Assembly (NCBI GenBank): GCA_017501545.1
Contig: JAFVWS010000013.1
Span: forward strand, 1 to 64,000
Origin: Clostridia bacterium
Lineage (GTDB): Bacteria > Bacillota > Clostridia > Oscillospirales > CAG-272
Direction: 5' to 3'
Length of the DNA stretch: 64,000 nucleotides
A model generated the notes under the pieces. The model was not told the origin of the DNA, made no database searches, and worked only from the letters and a program-made list of their open reading frames with translations. Position numbers and translations under genes: made by a program. Shown in pieces: positions 55,081 through 63,153 of this stretch (positions within the stretch are counted from its first letter, which is position 1; each line of letters begins with the position of its first letter).

Positions 55081-56457
55081 TTAAGTTGAGGAAATTTCGC
55101 GAATGATGCTGTTTACCTCATATGCAAATGAAGAATCCTGCTCCATCGTTTCCTTAACGTAGCTTTCACTTGAAATTACAGTTGTACGGTCACGGTTTAT
55201 TGCCTTGCCTATTTGTGACTGAGAAAGGTTTGTAACCTGTCTTGCAACAAAAACACAAATATGACGTGGAATTGCAATTTCCTTGTTTCTCTTCGTTGAT
55301 AAAATATCCTCACGAGTGATATTAAACTTTTTAGAAACAGCCAAGATAATATCATCCATTTTCTTTTGGTCAGAGTCCTTTTTAGGAACAAACTCATGTA
55401 CTGAGCCCTTAACTCTTTCAAGGCTGATTTCTCCACCCTCAAGAAGCTGAATTGCACCAAGCTTTTTAATTACACCCTCAAGCTGTCTTATTGAGCTTGT
55501 AACGTTTTCTGCAAGATAAGAAACAATCTCACTTGAAATATGTAGGTGATTTAAAATAGCCTTTTGCTGTAAAATAGCACATCTTAATTCATAGTCAGGA
55601 AGCTGAATATCAACAATAAGACCAGCCATAAATCTTGTACGAAGCCTGTCCTCAAGTGATTTCATTTCGTGTGGTGGACGGTCAGAGGTAAATATCATTT
55701 GCTTATTTGCATCGTAAATTGCGTTGAAGGTATTAAAAAATTCCTCTTGAAGTGAGTCCTTACCGGCAACAAAGTGAATGTCGTCAATTAAAAGAAGGTC
55801 AGCATCACGATATTTATTTTTAAACTCGTCTGTGTTATGCTTTCTGATTGCTGTAAAGAGCTGATTTGCAAACTCCTCACCCTTTACGTAAACAATTTTC
55901 TTGTCTGGGTTGTTTTTAAGCACCCTATTAACAACAGAATAAAGAAGGTGCGTTTTACCAACTCCACTTGGTCCATAAATAAAAAGTGGGTTGAATTCCT
56001 TTTTTGTAGGAGATGAAAAGTTTTGGTTTGCAACTGCAACGGCTGCTGAGCTTGCAAACTTGTTTGATGCACCAACAACAAAGTTTTCAAAGGTAAATTC
56101 TGAGCGAAATGCCTCCTCGGGTGTCATCTCTCTTTTTTCGGTTATTTCCTCTTTTTTACTTTCCTCGTTTTTCTTAAGAGATAAATCAACCTCACCATGC
56201 TCAGAGGAATAAATAACAACAGATGGCTCAAAGCCGAGTATTTCATTTAAGTGGTCCGCCATTGATATAGCAAAGCGCCCTTGAATTGTCTTTTTCTTTA
56301 AATCAAGTGGGGAAACAAAAACAGCCTCATTTTCATCAAGTGAAACAAGCTTTAAATCTCCAAACCAAAGATTAATTGCTGTTGGAGAAATTTCCTTACT
56401 AAGCATTTCTATAAGCATTTCACGAATTGACTCAAGGTCGAGAGAATTTGAATACAT
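55081..56457 (-). CDS. dnaA: Chromosomal replication initiator protein DnaA
   Basis: 458 residues from the ATG at 56457, with AGGGAG upstream; the in-frame extension to 56505 is made of a CA/CG-rich tract and not credible. Domain I starts with SIREMLIEMLSKEISPTAINLWF. The AAA+ domain has FIYGPSGVGKTHLLYSV, LLIDDIHFVAGKDS and the sensor region ITSSIRQLEGV-like NVTSSIRQLEGVIKKL. Domain IV ends with the helix-turn-helix ATNLSQSQIGKAINRDRTTV-type signature (ARQVTNLSQSQIGKAINRDR). It opens oriC. Its promoter has a DnaA box in the spacer. Confidence 0.97.
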   Translation of the reverse strand: MYSNSLDLESIREMLIEMLSKEISPTAINLWFGDLKLVSLDENEAVFVSPLDLKKKTIQGRFAISMADHLNEILGFEPSVVIYSSEHGEVDLSLKKNEESKKEEITEKREMTPEEAFRSEFTFENFVVGASNKFASSAAVAVANQNFSSPTKKEFNPLFIYGPSGVGKTHLLYSVVNRVLKNNPDKKIVYVKGEEFANQLFTAIRKHNTDEFKNKYRDADLLLIDDIHFVAGKDSLQEEFFNTFNAIYDANKQMIFTSDRPPHEMKSLEDRLRTRFMAGLIVDIQLPDYELRCAILQQKAILNHLHISSEIVSYLAENVTSSIRQLEGVIKKLGAIQLLEGGEISLERVKGSVHEFVPKKDSDQKKMDDIILAVSKKFNITREDILSTKRNKEIAIPRHICVFVARQVTNLSQSQIGKAINRDRTTVISSESYVKETMEQDSSFAYEVNSIIREISST

Positions 56458-56474
56458 ATAGCTCCCTTCAAAAG

Positions 56475-56518
56475 CCACACACGCACACGCACGACACATA
56501 CGCATAAGCGCACGCGCG
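56475..56518. other. Alternating purine-pyrimidine tract in the dnaA leader
   Basis: About 44 bases of nearly uninterrupted CA and CG dinucleotides (CACACACGCACACGCACG, then ACACATACGCATA and GCGCACGCGCG), in an otherwise AT-rich region and inside the dnaA 5' untranslated region. Such tracts can adopt Z-DNA. Confidence 0.6.
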
Positions 56519-56599
56519 AAAGTTAAACGCGCAAAATGACCAAATTCTCACCTGCGCGTGGGCGTATTTATAGCTTTAAATATATTTATAATTATATAT

Positions 56600-56628
56600 A
56601 GTATAACATAGGTGTGGAAAACTGTCAA
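56600..56628 (-). promoter_or_regulatory. dnaA promoter with internal DnaA box
   Basis: Minus strand TTGACA (56623-56628), 17-base spacer, TATACT (56600-56605). The spacer contains TGTGGAAAA (56613-56621 on the plus strand), a DnaA-box variant, so DnaA binding would block its own promoter. Confidence 0.85.
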
Positions 56629-56678
56629 TAAAAAATGAAAAATTTCTACTTATTTATATATACATTTTCAACAAAAGG

Positions 56679-56687
56679 TGTGGAAAA
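56679..56687 (+). promoter_or_regulatory. Second DnaA box upstream of dnaA
   Basis: TGTGGAAAA in the context AAAGGTGTGGAAAAGT, identical over eleven bases (GGTGTGGAAAA) to the box in the promoter, 66 bases apart (about six helical turns), same face and orientation. Part of a bipartite origin or autoregulation region. Confidence 0.7.
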
Positions 56688-56699
56688 GTACAAAAATTG

Positions 56700-56986
56700 T
56701 TACTTTTTAAGGCATTTTTATTAATAAAAAATTTACAAATAAAATGAATGTAAACTGAAATTTTTTGTGTTTATTTTAATGGAAAAATTAAAAATTTTTA
56801 AAAAATTTACAAATTTTTTGAACCAAAATCTTGATTTTTTTTGTTATTATAGCTTTTATAAAAAATTAAAAAAGGGCAGAGAATTGCTGATGTTCTTAGC
56901 GGAGAATTTTCACTTTCATAAAAGTTTGAGCATCGCATTTGTCCGTACAAACGCTTTATGGGCTAATTTCCCCCTTTACAAACAGA
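56700..56986. other. AT-rich region upstream of dnaA without a gene
   Basis: Very AT-rich to about 56880, with runs of A and T. Short open frames here have no ribosome site and low-complexity translations. The usual rpmH and rnpA genes are not here. Confidence 0.6.
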
Positions 56987-57031
56987 AAGAGATAACAAAT
57001 CGTGTTTGTCGAAATGTTATCTCTTTTTTTG
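56987..57031 (+). terminator. Terminator-like hairpin
   Basis: AAAGAGATAAC pairs with GTTATCTCTTT around a 19-base loop, followed by a T run on the plus strand. No plus-strand gene precedes it. Confidence 0.5.
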
Positions 57032-57039
57032 TTGGTTTA

Positions 57040-57240
57040 ATGAAATCGTTGCATAGCAACGATGAAATCTTCACTTCGTTCAGATGAAATCCAAGGACAA
57101 GTCCTCGGATGAAATCAAATCCGTCTAAATACAACCCTGCGAAGCAGGATTTCATCGCGAACGCGATTTCATCCACCAGAGGTGGATTTCACCCGTCGAA
57201 AACGGATTTGATTGCGTGTTCTCCGTTAAGGATAACACGC
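57040..57240. repeat. Nested-hairpin array E (linker GATGAAATC)
   Basis: Left half: GATGAAATC separates GTTGCATAGCAAC, a TTCACTTCGTTCA stretch and CCAAGGACAAGTCCTCGG-type hairpins. Right half: the reverse complement GATTTCATC separates CTGCGAAGCAG, GCGAACGC, CCACCAGAGGTGG and CCGTCGAAAACGG. A final hairpin GCGTGTT/AACACGC (57214-57240) closes it. Same design as arrays A to D; the linker is close to that of array C. Confidence 0.75.
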
Positions 57241-57265
57241 TAATTTTGCCCTTTTTAATTTAATT

Positions 57266-58549
57266 CTATTTACCAAGCATAATTTTGATAATTTCCTTGT
57301 CAGTTTCGCTCATACCAACGGAAGCTAAGCGACCAACGTTTTTAATTGTTTTTTCAACACCCTTTGTTACAATTCCCTCACCTGAATAGAATTGATGACC
57401 GCTTTTTGCCATCTCATATCCCATAATTCCAGCCTCAACGCTCATAGCAATTTTAGCAGCACAGGAGGACTTTGCACCATCACAAATAGTACCGGAAAGA
57501 ATAGCGACGGTATTAACTAAGGTGTGTGCAATTTCATAAAATCTTCCACCATAAAGGTAGCAAATACCACATCCAGCGCCAGCTCCTGCTGAAATAGCGC
57601 CACAATAAGCGGATAGACAGCCAATGCCTGTTTTTTGGTGGATTGTAATAAGGTCAGAAACAAGAAGTGCACGATATAGCTCCTCTTTTGTAGAGCCCAA
57701 TTTTTCTGCATAAACGCAAAGAGGAACAGAAGCAGTCATACCCTGATTGCCACTTCCAGAAATAATACAAACCGGCAATTCACAGCCGTTCATACGAGCA
57801 TCAGAGCCAGCAGCCGCTAAGGCACGCGCCAAAACGCGCGTATCTCCGTTTGAGCTTAAATATAGGGTTCTACCTATTGAGGCGCCCCAATCGCGCGAAA
57901 TTCCCTCGTTGGCGATTGCCATATTGAAGGAAATTTGTCTTTCAAGTAGCTTCTCTACCTCTTTTAAGTCAACGGTTTCGGCAAATTCTATTATATCCTC
58001 TACGTTTAAAAGTGAACGGTCAGTGGAGTCCTTCTCTACTACGTCCTCTGGGGAATAATAATTGCTTGTAATATCCTTGCCATTTAAGCGCACCTTTTTA
58101 ATGTTTGTGTGTCTTTTTGAAAGATGGACAAAGGCAATATTCTTACCAAGCTCACCCTCTATAATAATTTCAAAGGGTAGTGAGTCCTCAAGCTCATAAA
58201 TTTCCATGCTTACAGTCTCTTGATATTCCTTGATTTTAGACACGTGGTCGGGTGTAATCATGGAAAGTATCTCAAGCTTTCTTGATGGCTCACCACAAAT
58301 AATGCCGGCACAAACAGCCGCCTTTATTCCGTGCATACCACCAGTAAATGGAACAATTACGCTTTTTACGTTTTTAATAATATTTCCACTAAGTCCAACC
58401 CTTACTCTTGTTGGGTAAGCGCCAAGGACGTGGGAAGCAATTGATGAGGCAAATGATATTGCAATAGGCTCAGTACAGCCCATGGCAGGAATTAATTCCT
58501 CCTTTAAAATATCAATGTATGCCCTTTCTAATTCTTTGGTTAATGACAT
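57266..58549 (-). CDS. cyuA: L-cysteine desulfidase family protein (CyuA/YhaM, UPF0597)
   Basis: 427 residues, the usual length. The N-terminal GCTEPIAISFAS and the later NQGMTASVPL, GIGCLSAYCGAISAGAGAGCGICYLYGG and SGTICDGAKSSCAAKIA match the family related to the alpha chain of iron-sulfur L-serine dehydratases; the cysteines are probable cluster ligands. E. coli CyuA degrades cysteine to pyruvate, ammonia and sulfide. It is the third gene of an apparent Fic-GH28-CyuA operon, eight bases after GH28. Serine-dehydratase-like activity on another amino acid cannot be excluded. Confidence 0.85.
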   Translation of the reverse strand: MSLTKELERAYIDILKEELIPAMGCTEPIAISFASSIASHVLGAYPTRVRVGLSGNIIKNVKSVIVPFTGGMHGIKAAVCAGIICGEPSRKLEILSMITPDHVSKIKEYQETVSMEIYELEDSLPFEIIIEGELGKNIAFVHLSKRHTNIKKVRLNGKDITSNYYSPEDVVEKDSTDRSLLNVEDIIEFAETVDLKEVEKLLERQISFNMAIANEGISRDWGASIGRTLYLSSNGDTRVLARALAAAGSDARMNGCELPVCIISGSGNQGMTASVPLCVYAEKLGSTKEELYRALLVSDLITIHQKTGIGCLSAYCGAISAGAGAGCGICYLYGGRFYEIAHTLVNTVAILSGTICDGAKSSCAAKIAMSVEAGIMGYEMAKSGHQFYSGEGIVTKGVEKTIKNVGRLASVGMSETDKEIIKIMLGK

Positions 58550-58557
58550 TTTTTCAC

Positions 58558-59808
58558 CTATTTAATTGAGCCGTTTATTTTTTCGTTATTAAGTGTTACG
58601 TCAGCGCCCTCAGTGTAAATTAAATCACCAGCTTTAAATGGAGCAACACCAAGCTCTGGCATATTTGGCTGAAGGTCAATTTTTCCGTAATAGTATGGGT
58701 GGGTGTCGCCCTTTTCGTACTTAAATGAGCAGTTTTCAATTTTAACACCCTCAAGGTTGTTTCCATCGCCTATAACAAGAGATGGGTTTTCCTCGGTAAA
58801 TGAGCAATTTTTAATTTCGATATTTTTTATCTTACCTGTGGTGTTTTTAGCGCAGACAACAAAGCCCTCGCCCTTTCCCCACCACCAGCCAGCGTGAATG
58901 GTTGTTTTTGCTCTTACGTTTTCAATAGAGATATTTTCAACAATGCCGTCGTCGCCAGTAAAGATTGAAATGGCGCGATTTGATGGCAAAATTTCAACGT
59001 TTTTAATTATCGCATTTCTTACCTTGCTGTATAGGTGTCCAAAGCGAATGGCAGCGGAGCGAGAGGACATAAGACAATTGGAAATTTCCATATTCTCGCA
59101 CACTCCCTCGGTGTTTGTTATGCAGGTTGCTGCAAAGCAGTCATCTCCACAAAGGAAGGTTGAATCACGAACTACAATATTGCGTGAGGCTGAAAAATGC
59201 ACGCCGTCGTTATTTGCAATTCTATTATGGTTGTCCACATAGCATCTTTCAAAAACTATGTTTTCACAGTTAGAAAACGTAAATGTCCAGCAAGGGGAAT
59301 TAAAAATTTTAAGGTCGTGGATATGTATATTTTTACAGTTGTTAAAGAAGATAGGCTGTGTTGGTCTTTCAATTTTTACGTCAGGGCCAATAACAGTTTG
59401 CTCCTCATATTTTAAGGTTTGGTTTTCGTCCCTCATAAATTCAGGTGAGCCACAGGTAAAGTTAGCCCAGGCATCGCCACTTAAAATGATTTTACCACCA
59501 CCATACATCTCGATATTGTCTGAGTCAAGGGCGTAAATTAGGGAAATTGTCTTTTCCATTTCGTTGTGGTAAAACTCGTTTACGTAGTAGTGTTTTAGGT
59601 TACGAGAGCCTAAAAGCTCAGTACCCTTTTCGATATAAACCTTAATATCTCCCTTTAATCTAATAGTGCCGGATAGGAAAATGCCCTTGCCGTCAAAAAC
59701 AAGAGTATCGCCAGCCTCACATGCATTTATTGCATTTTGAATAGCAACTGTATCAAGAGTTGCGCCATCGCCAACAGCACCAAAGTCTCTTACGTTTACG
59801 TTTTTCAT
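58558..59808 (-). CDS. Glycoside hydrolase family 28 (polygalacturonase-like)
   Basis: 416 residues with a right-handed beta-helix pattern (repeated IENC and NCENI-like coils). It starts VNVRDFGAVGDGATLDTVAIQNAI, typical of bacterial GH28. Catalytic region: NNDGVHFSASRN (for NTD), FLCGDDCFA (the Asp pair) and AAIRFGHL in place of the usual G-H-G motif. There is no signal peptide, so it acts on small uronide oligomers in the cytoplasm. The changes at motif I and III leave specificity open. It follows Fic by two bases and precedes CyuA by eight. Confidence 0.85.
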   Translation of the reverse strand: MKNVNVRDFGAVGDGATLDTVAIQNAINACEAGDTLVFDGKGIFLSGTIRLKGDIKVYIEKGTELLGSRNLKHYYVNEFYHNEMEKTISLIYALDSDNIEMYGGGKIILSGDAWANFTCGSPEFMRDENQTLKYEEQTVIGPDVKIERPTQPIFFNNCKNIHIHDLKIFNSPCWTFTFSNCENIVFERCYVDNHNRIANNDGVHFSASRNIVVRDSTFLCGDDCFAATCITNTEGVCENMEISNCLMSSRSAAIRFGHLYSKVRNAIIKNVEILPSNRAISIFTGDDGIVENISIENVRAKTTIHAGWWWGKGEGFVVCAKNTTGKIKNIEIKNCSFTEENPSLVIGDGNNLEGVKIENCSFKYEKGDTHPYYYGKIDLQPNMPELGVAPFKAGDLIYTEGADVTLNNEKINGSIK

Positions 59809-59810
59809 AA

Positions 59811-60428
59811 TTACACTCCATTAAATAAATCTTCTGTCTTATAAGCCTTATAGCCCTCATAGTGATAGCTATTATCAATGCCCTTCATATAAATTTCACG
59901 GTCATTAATTTTGTCAGTGAGAGCATTTTTAAGTATATACTTTATTTCTATATCGCGAATAGGACTTCTTTCCATAGCCAAAAGATAGTCGTCCTTGTCA
60001 ACTAAGGACCAGTCAATAACTACGCCAAGCTCCTTTTTTAAAATTAAATCAAGCCAAATACGTGTGCTTCTGCCATTACCTTCTCTAAATGGGTGAGCAA
60101 TATTCATCTCAACGTATTTTTCAATAATTTCGTCAAAGCTTGACTGCTTCATTTTATCTATATTTTTAAGTGACTCCTCAAGGTACATAAGAGGGGCAAA
60201 CCTAAAATTGCCCTTTGAAAGGTTAACCGTCCTTATTTCGCCGGCAAAATCATAAATTTCGCCAAAAAGAAATTTGTGTATTTTTCTAAGAGAGTCAAAC
60301 GTGCCACACTCAAGTGAGTTTAAAAAGCCACTTTCATAAAGCTCAAGCGCCTTTATTTTGCTTAGTCTTTCCTCGACATTTGCAAGCTCAGAGGAGCTAT
60401 TAATACCAAGCTTATTTTCAAGTGCCAT
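59811..60428 (-). CDS. Fic-domain protein (probable AMP-transferase)
   Basis: 205 residues from the ATG at 60428, preceded by AAGGGAG; the frame runs to 60557 across a terminator and promoter and that part is not coding. The Fic motif HPFREGNGRSTR is fully canonical, with IYDFAGEIRTVNLSKGNFRFAP as the flap. No inhibitory (S/T)xxxE(G/N) helix is evident in or beside the protein. It modifies target proteins with AMP or similar; the target is unknown. It has its own promoter (60463-60491) and leads an operon with GH28 and CyuA. Confidence 0.88.
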   Translation of the reverse strand: MALENKLGINSSSELANVEERLSKIKALELYESGFLNSLECGTFDSLRKIHKFLFGEIYDFAGEIRTVNLSKGNFRFAPLMYLEESLKNIDKMKQSSFDEIIEKYVEMNIAHPFREGNGRSTRIWLDLILKKELGVVIDWSLVDKDDYLLAMERSPIRDIEIKYILKNALTDKINDREIYMKGIDNSYHYEGYKAYKTEDLFNGV

Positions 60429-60462
60429 AGCATTTCTCCCTTCAAAAAACATTTCTCTATAT

Positions 60463-60491
60463 ATTATAACATCTAATATTATAAAAATCAA
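60463..60491 (-). promoter_or_regulatory. Promoter of the Fic-GH28-CyuA operon
   Basis: Minus strand TTGATT (60486-60491), 17-base spacer, TATAAT (60463-60468). Confidence 0.75.
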
Positions 60492-60492
60492 C

Positions 60493-60519
60493 AAAAAACC
60501 CAAGGCTTTTTGCCTTGGG
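60493..60519 (-). terminator. Terminator of the XRE regulator gene
   Basis: CCCAAGGC/GCCTTGGG stem followed by six T on the minus strand, 22 bases past the regulator's stop codon. Confidence 0.85.
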
Positions 60520-60540
60520 TGGTCTTTTTTTGTGAATATG

Positions 60541-60768
60541 TTATTTTTTCCTGTCAAGCCTTTCAGGGGTAGATATAATTCCTGCTAAATAATCAAGTGA
60601 AACATTATAAAATTTAGCAAGCAAGATAGCACGGCTAAATGACAATTCTCTTTTTCCATTTTCATATTGAGCATAATATGATTGGCTCGTTCCTAAAACC
60701 TTAGCAATTTCGTCTTGACTCAAATCTTTGTCCTCGCGTAAATCTTTTAATCTTTGTGAAAATTCCAT
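60541..60768 (-). CDS. XRE-family helix-turn-helix regulator
   Basis: 75 residues, a single HTH_3 domain: RLKDLREDKDLSQDEIAKVLGTSQSYYAQYENGKRELSFSRAILLAKFYNVSLDYLAG. A short basic tail follows. AAGGA lies upstream of the ATG at a slightly long spacing. It is transcribed divergently from the DUF6809-like gene across an operator region with repeated AGTTCA half-sites, so it probably represses both promoters. Confidence 0.92.
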   Translation of the reverse strand: MEFSQRLKDLREDKDLSQDEIAKVLGTSQSYYAQYENGKRELSFSRAILLAKFYNVSLDYLAGIISTPERLDRKK

Positions 60769-60790
60769 ATTATTATTTTTCCTTACAAAT

Positions 60791-60859
60791 TTTTACTAAA
60801 AAAATTATATCAAAAATGAACTAAAAATACTTGAAATTAGTTCATATGTGAACTATAAT
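60791..60859. promoter_or_regulatory. Divergent promoter with XRE-type operators
   Basis: Plus strand TTGAAA (60831-60836), 17-base spacer, TATAAT (60854-60859). The spacer holds AGTTCA-N4-TGAACT (60839-60854), and TGAACTAA (60817) pairs as an inverted repeat with TTAGTTCA (60837). On the minus strand an extended -10, TGATATAAT, lies near 60805. Three half-sites thus span both promoters. Confidence 0.8.
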
Positions 60860-60880
60860 AAAATAAAAAGGAGAAATTTT

Positions 60881-61144
60881 ATGAAAAATTTATTTGAAGA
60901 ATTATGGTATGGCAACATAGCACCGATAGATAATATAGGGTCAACACCAGAAATTGATGGCAAAAGAGAGGAGCTTTCTCAAAGGTATAATAAGCTGACA
61001 AAGATATTAAATAAAGAGCAAATTAAACAGCTCAATGAGTATGATGAGTGTGGCACTGAGCTTTCAAGCCTGTATGAAAGCAAAATTTTTGAACACGCGT
61101 TTAAATTAGGCGCAAATTTTGCAATTGAAATATTAAAGGAATAA
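60881..61144 (+). CDS. Small DUF6809-like protein
   Basis: 87 residues from the ATG at 60881 (AAGGAG upstream). FEELWYGNIAPIDNIGSTPEIDGKREELSQRYNKL, then the helical ...SSLYESKIFEHAFKLGANFAIEIL pattern, fits a family of small helical proteins common in Clostridia prophages and conjugative elements, which I believe is DUF6809. The function is unknown. Probably controlled by the neighbouring XRE protein. The pair resembles a relic of a mobile element. Confidence 0.75.
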   Translation: MKNLFEELWYGNIAPIDNIGSTPEIDGKREELSQRYNKLTKILNKEQIKQLNEYDECGTELSSLYESKIFEHAFKLGANFAIEILKE

Positions 61145-61153
61145 AAGAACGGC

Positions 61154-61184
61154 AAAAAAAGAGAATTTGCAAAAGCAAATTCTC
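61154..61184 (-). terminator. Terminator of mnmG
   Basis: GAGAATTTGC/GCAAATTCTC stem with AAAA loop and seven T on the minus strand. Confidence 0.85.
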
Positions 61185-61232
61185 TACATTTTATGGATTA
61201 AAAAACAGAAAAACAAAATTTATTTTAAGCCC

Positions 61233-61258
61233 GTCTGTTTTGTTCTGTGATTGCTTGC
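61233..61258. repeat. Inverted partner of the copy 6 arm, at the mnmG 3' end
   Basis: GTCTGTTTTGTTCTGTGATTGCTTGC (as GTCTGTTTTGTTCTGT plus GATTGCTTGC) is the reverse complement, with two or three changes, of the sequence at 63168-63189 upstream of mnmG. It ends exactly at the mnmG stop codon. Confidence 0.65.
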
Positions 61259-63136
61259 TCACCTCGAGGAGAGATATATCATAAGTACAGATATATCAGC
61301 AGGTGAAACGCCAGAGATGCGTGAGGCTTGTCCGAGGGTAAGTGGCTTAACCTTGTTTAGCTTTTGGATAGCTTCTATGCGAAGGCCTTTAATCTCGCTA
61401 TAATCAAGGCTTGGGTCAAGAGGCCTTGATTCCATTTTTTCTGCCTTGGCAACCTCGCTAAGCTGTTTCTTTACGTATCCGTCATATTTTATGTCGGTTT
61501 GTGCTGTGAAAACCACGCTTTTTGGCAAATTAGGCCTACCTGTGTCTAAATTTTCAAACATTTCAAGGCTTAATTGTGGTCTTTTAATTAGCTCTGCAAG
61601 AGAAATAGGAGCAGTAATTTTGGTTGTTCCTGCCTCCTCAAGTATCTTGTTTACCTCATCGCTTGGGTAAATAATTACCCTTGCTAAGCGGTTTTTTTCG
61701 TCGTTAATTTGGCTTCTGCGCTTTTCAAAATGTGCCCATTGTGCGTCGCCAACAAGACCAACCTCACGGCCAATAGGGGTCAAGCGTAAATCAGAGTTAT
61801 CCTGTCTTAAAAGCAAGCGATATTCTGAGCGAGAGGTCATCATACGATAAGGCTCATTTGTTCCCTTTGTAACAAGGTCGTCAATTAAGGTGCCGATATA
61901 AGAAGATGAGCGTGGCAAAATCATAGGCTCACGTCCGAGAATCTTTAAGGAAGCATTAATACCCGCAACAAGACCCTGTGCGCCTGCCTCCTCATAGCCT
62001 GAGGTGCCGTTAAACTGCCCTGCGCCATATAGACCCGAAATTTTTTTGTATTCAAGGGTGGCAAGCAATTCCTGTGGGTCGGTGCAGTCATACTCTATTG
62101 CGTATGCGTAGCGCATTACCTTGGCATTTTCAAAGCCCTTTAGGGAGTGAAGCATCTTCATTTGAACCTCAATAGGCATAGAGGTTGAAAAGCCTTGTAG
62201 GTACATTTCCTTAGTGTCAGCCCCAGTTGGCTCTAAAAATAGCTGATGGCGCTCCTTGTCGCTGAAGCGAACAATCTTGTCCTCGATTGAAGGGCAATAG
62301 CGAGGACCCGTGCCGTGAATATTGCCAGAGTACATAGCACTCTTTTTTAGATTATCTAAAATTATTTTGTGGGTGTCTAAATTTGTGTATGCGATATAGC
62401 AAGGAATTTGCTCACACCTTAAATATTCCTCGTCGCTTGTCTGCCAAGAAAACGGCAAAGAGCCACACTCCCCTGGCTGAATTTCAAGCTGTGAGTAGTC
62501 AATTGAGTTAGCGTGAATTCTTGCTGGAGTACCGGTTTTAAAGCGCATCATCTTAATGCCCTTTTTAATAAGAGACTCGGTTAAAAACGATGCGTGCATA
62601 AGTGAGTCAGGGCCTGAGTGGTAGCAAATGTCGCCGGTGTGCACGGTTGCATTTAGATACGTACCAGTACACAAAATTACAGCCTTGGAGTAAAATTTTT
62701 CGCCAAGACGTGTAATAGCGCCACATACCTTGATTTCTTCCCCCTCACCTTCGGTGAGAATATCGCAAATCTCGCCTTGAATAAGCCTTAAATTAGGGGT
62801 GTTTTCAATTACTCCCTTCATAATGGAGCGATATTTTAGCCTGTCGGCTTGAATTCTTTTTGAGTAAACGGCAGCACCCTTACCAAGGTTTAAGGTGCGT
62901 GCTTGAAGGGTAACTAAGTCGGCACTTCTGCCCATTTGTCCACCGAGGGCATCAATTTCATAAACTAAGTGACCCTTTGCAGTGCCACCGATTGATGGGT
63001 TGCAGGGTAAATTTGCAAGGGCATCAAGCGACATTGTAAATAAAACGGTGTCAAGCCCCATTCTCGCACTGGCAAGCGCAGCCTCAATGCCTGCGTGGCC
63101 TGCGCCAACTACTAATACGTCGCATGTGTTAGACAT
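61259..63136 (-). CDS. mnmG: tRNA uridine-5-carboxymethylaminomethyl modification enzyme MnmG
   Basis: 625 residues from the ATG at 63136, which has AAAGGAG five bases upstream; the frame runs on to 63175 through element copy 6 and is not used. The FAD motif is VLVVGAGHAGIEAALASARMG, followed by CNPSIGGTAKGHLVYEIDALGG and the family signature GTYLNATVHTG. The C-terminal tRNA-binding part ends LTLGQASRISGVSPADISVLMIYL. It works with MnmE on tRNA wobble uridines, but no mnmE, rsmG or parAB lies in the window. It is flanked by an inverted repeat. Confidence 0.96.
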   Translation of the reverse strand: MSNTCDVLVVGAGHAGIEAALASARMGLDTVLFTMSLDALANLPCNPSIGGTAKGHLVYEIDALGGQMGRSADLVTLQARTLNLGKGAAVYSKRIQADRLKYRSIMKGVIENTPNLRLIQGEICDILTEGEGEEIKVCGAITRLGEKFYSKAVILCTGTYLNATVHTGDICYHSGPDSLMHASFLTESLIKKGIKMMRFKTGTPARIHANSIDYSQLEIQPGECGSLPFSWQTSDEEYLRCEQIPCYIAYTNLDTHKIILDNLKKSAMYSGNIHGTGPRYCPSIEDKIVRFSDKERHQLFLEPTGADTKEMYLQGFSTSMPIEVQMKMLHSLKGFENAKVMRYAYAIEYDCTDPQELLATLEYKKISGLYGAGQFNGTSGYEEAGAQGLVAGINASLKILGREPMILPRSSSYIGTLIDDLVTKGTNEPYRMMTSRSEYRLLLRQDNSDLRLTPIGREVGLVGDAQWAHFEKRRSQINDEKNRLARVIIYPSDEVNKILEEAGTTKITAPISLAELIKRPQLSLEMFENLDTGRPNLPKSVVFTAQTDIKYDGYVKKQLSEVAKAEKMESRPLDPSLDYSEIKGLRIEAIQKLNKVKPLTLGQASRISGVSPADISVLMIYLSSR

Positions 63137-63153
63137 AATTACTCCTTTCTTTG

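Noticed and set aside
56767..57087. 106-codon frame upstream of dnaA
   Set aside because: Lys/Phe/Asn-rich translation of an AT-rich region, crossing a terminator-like hairpin and array E, without a ribosome site.
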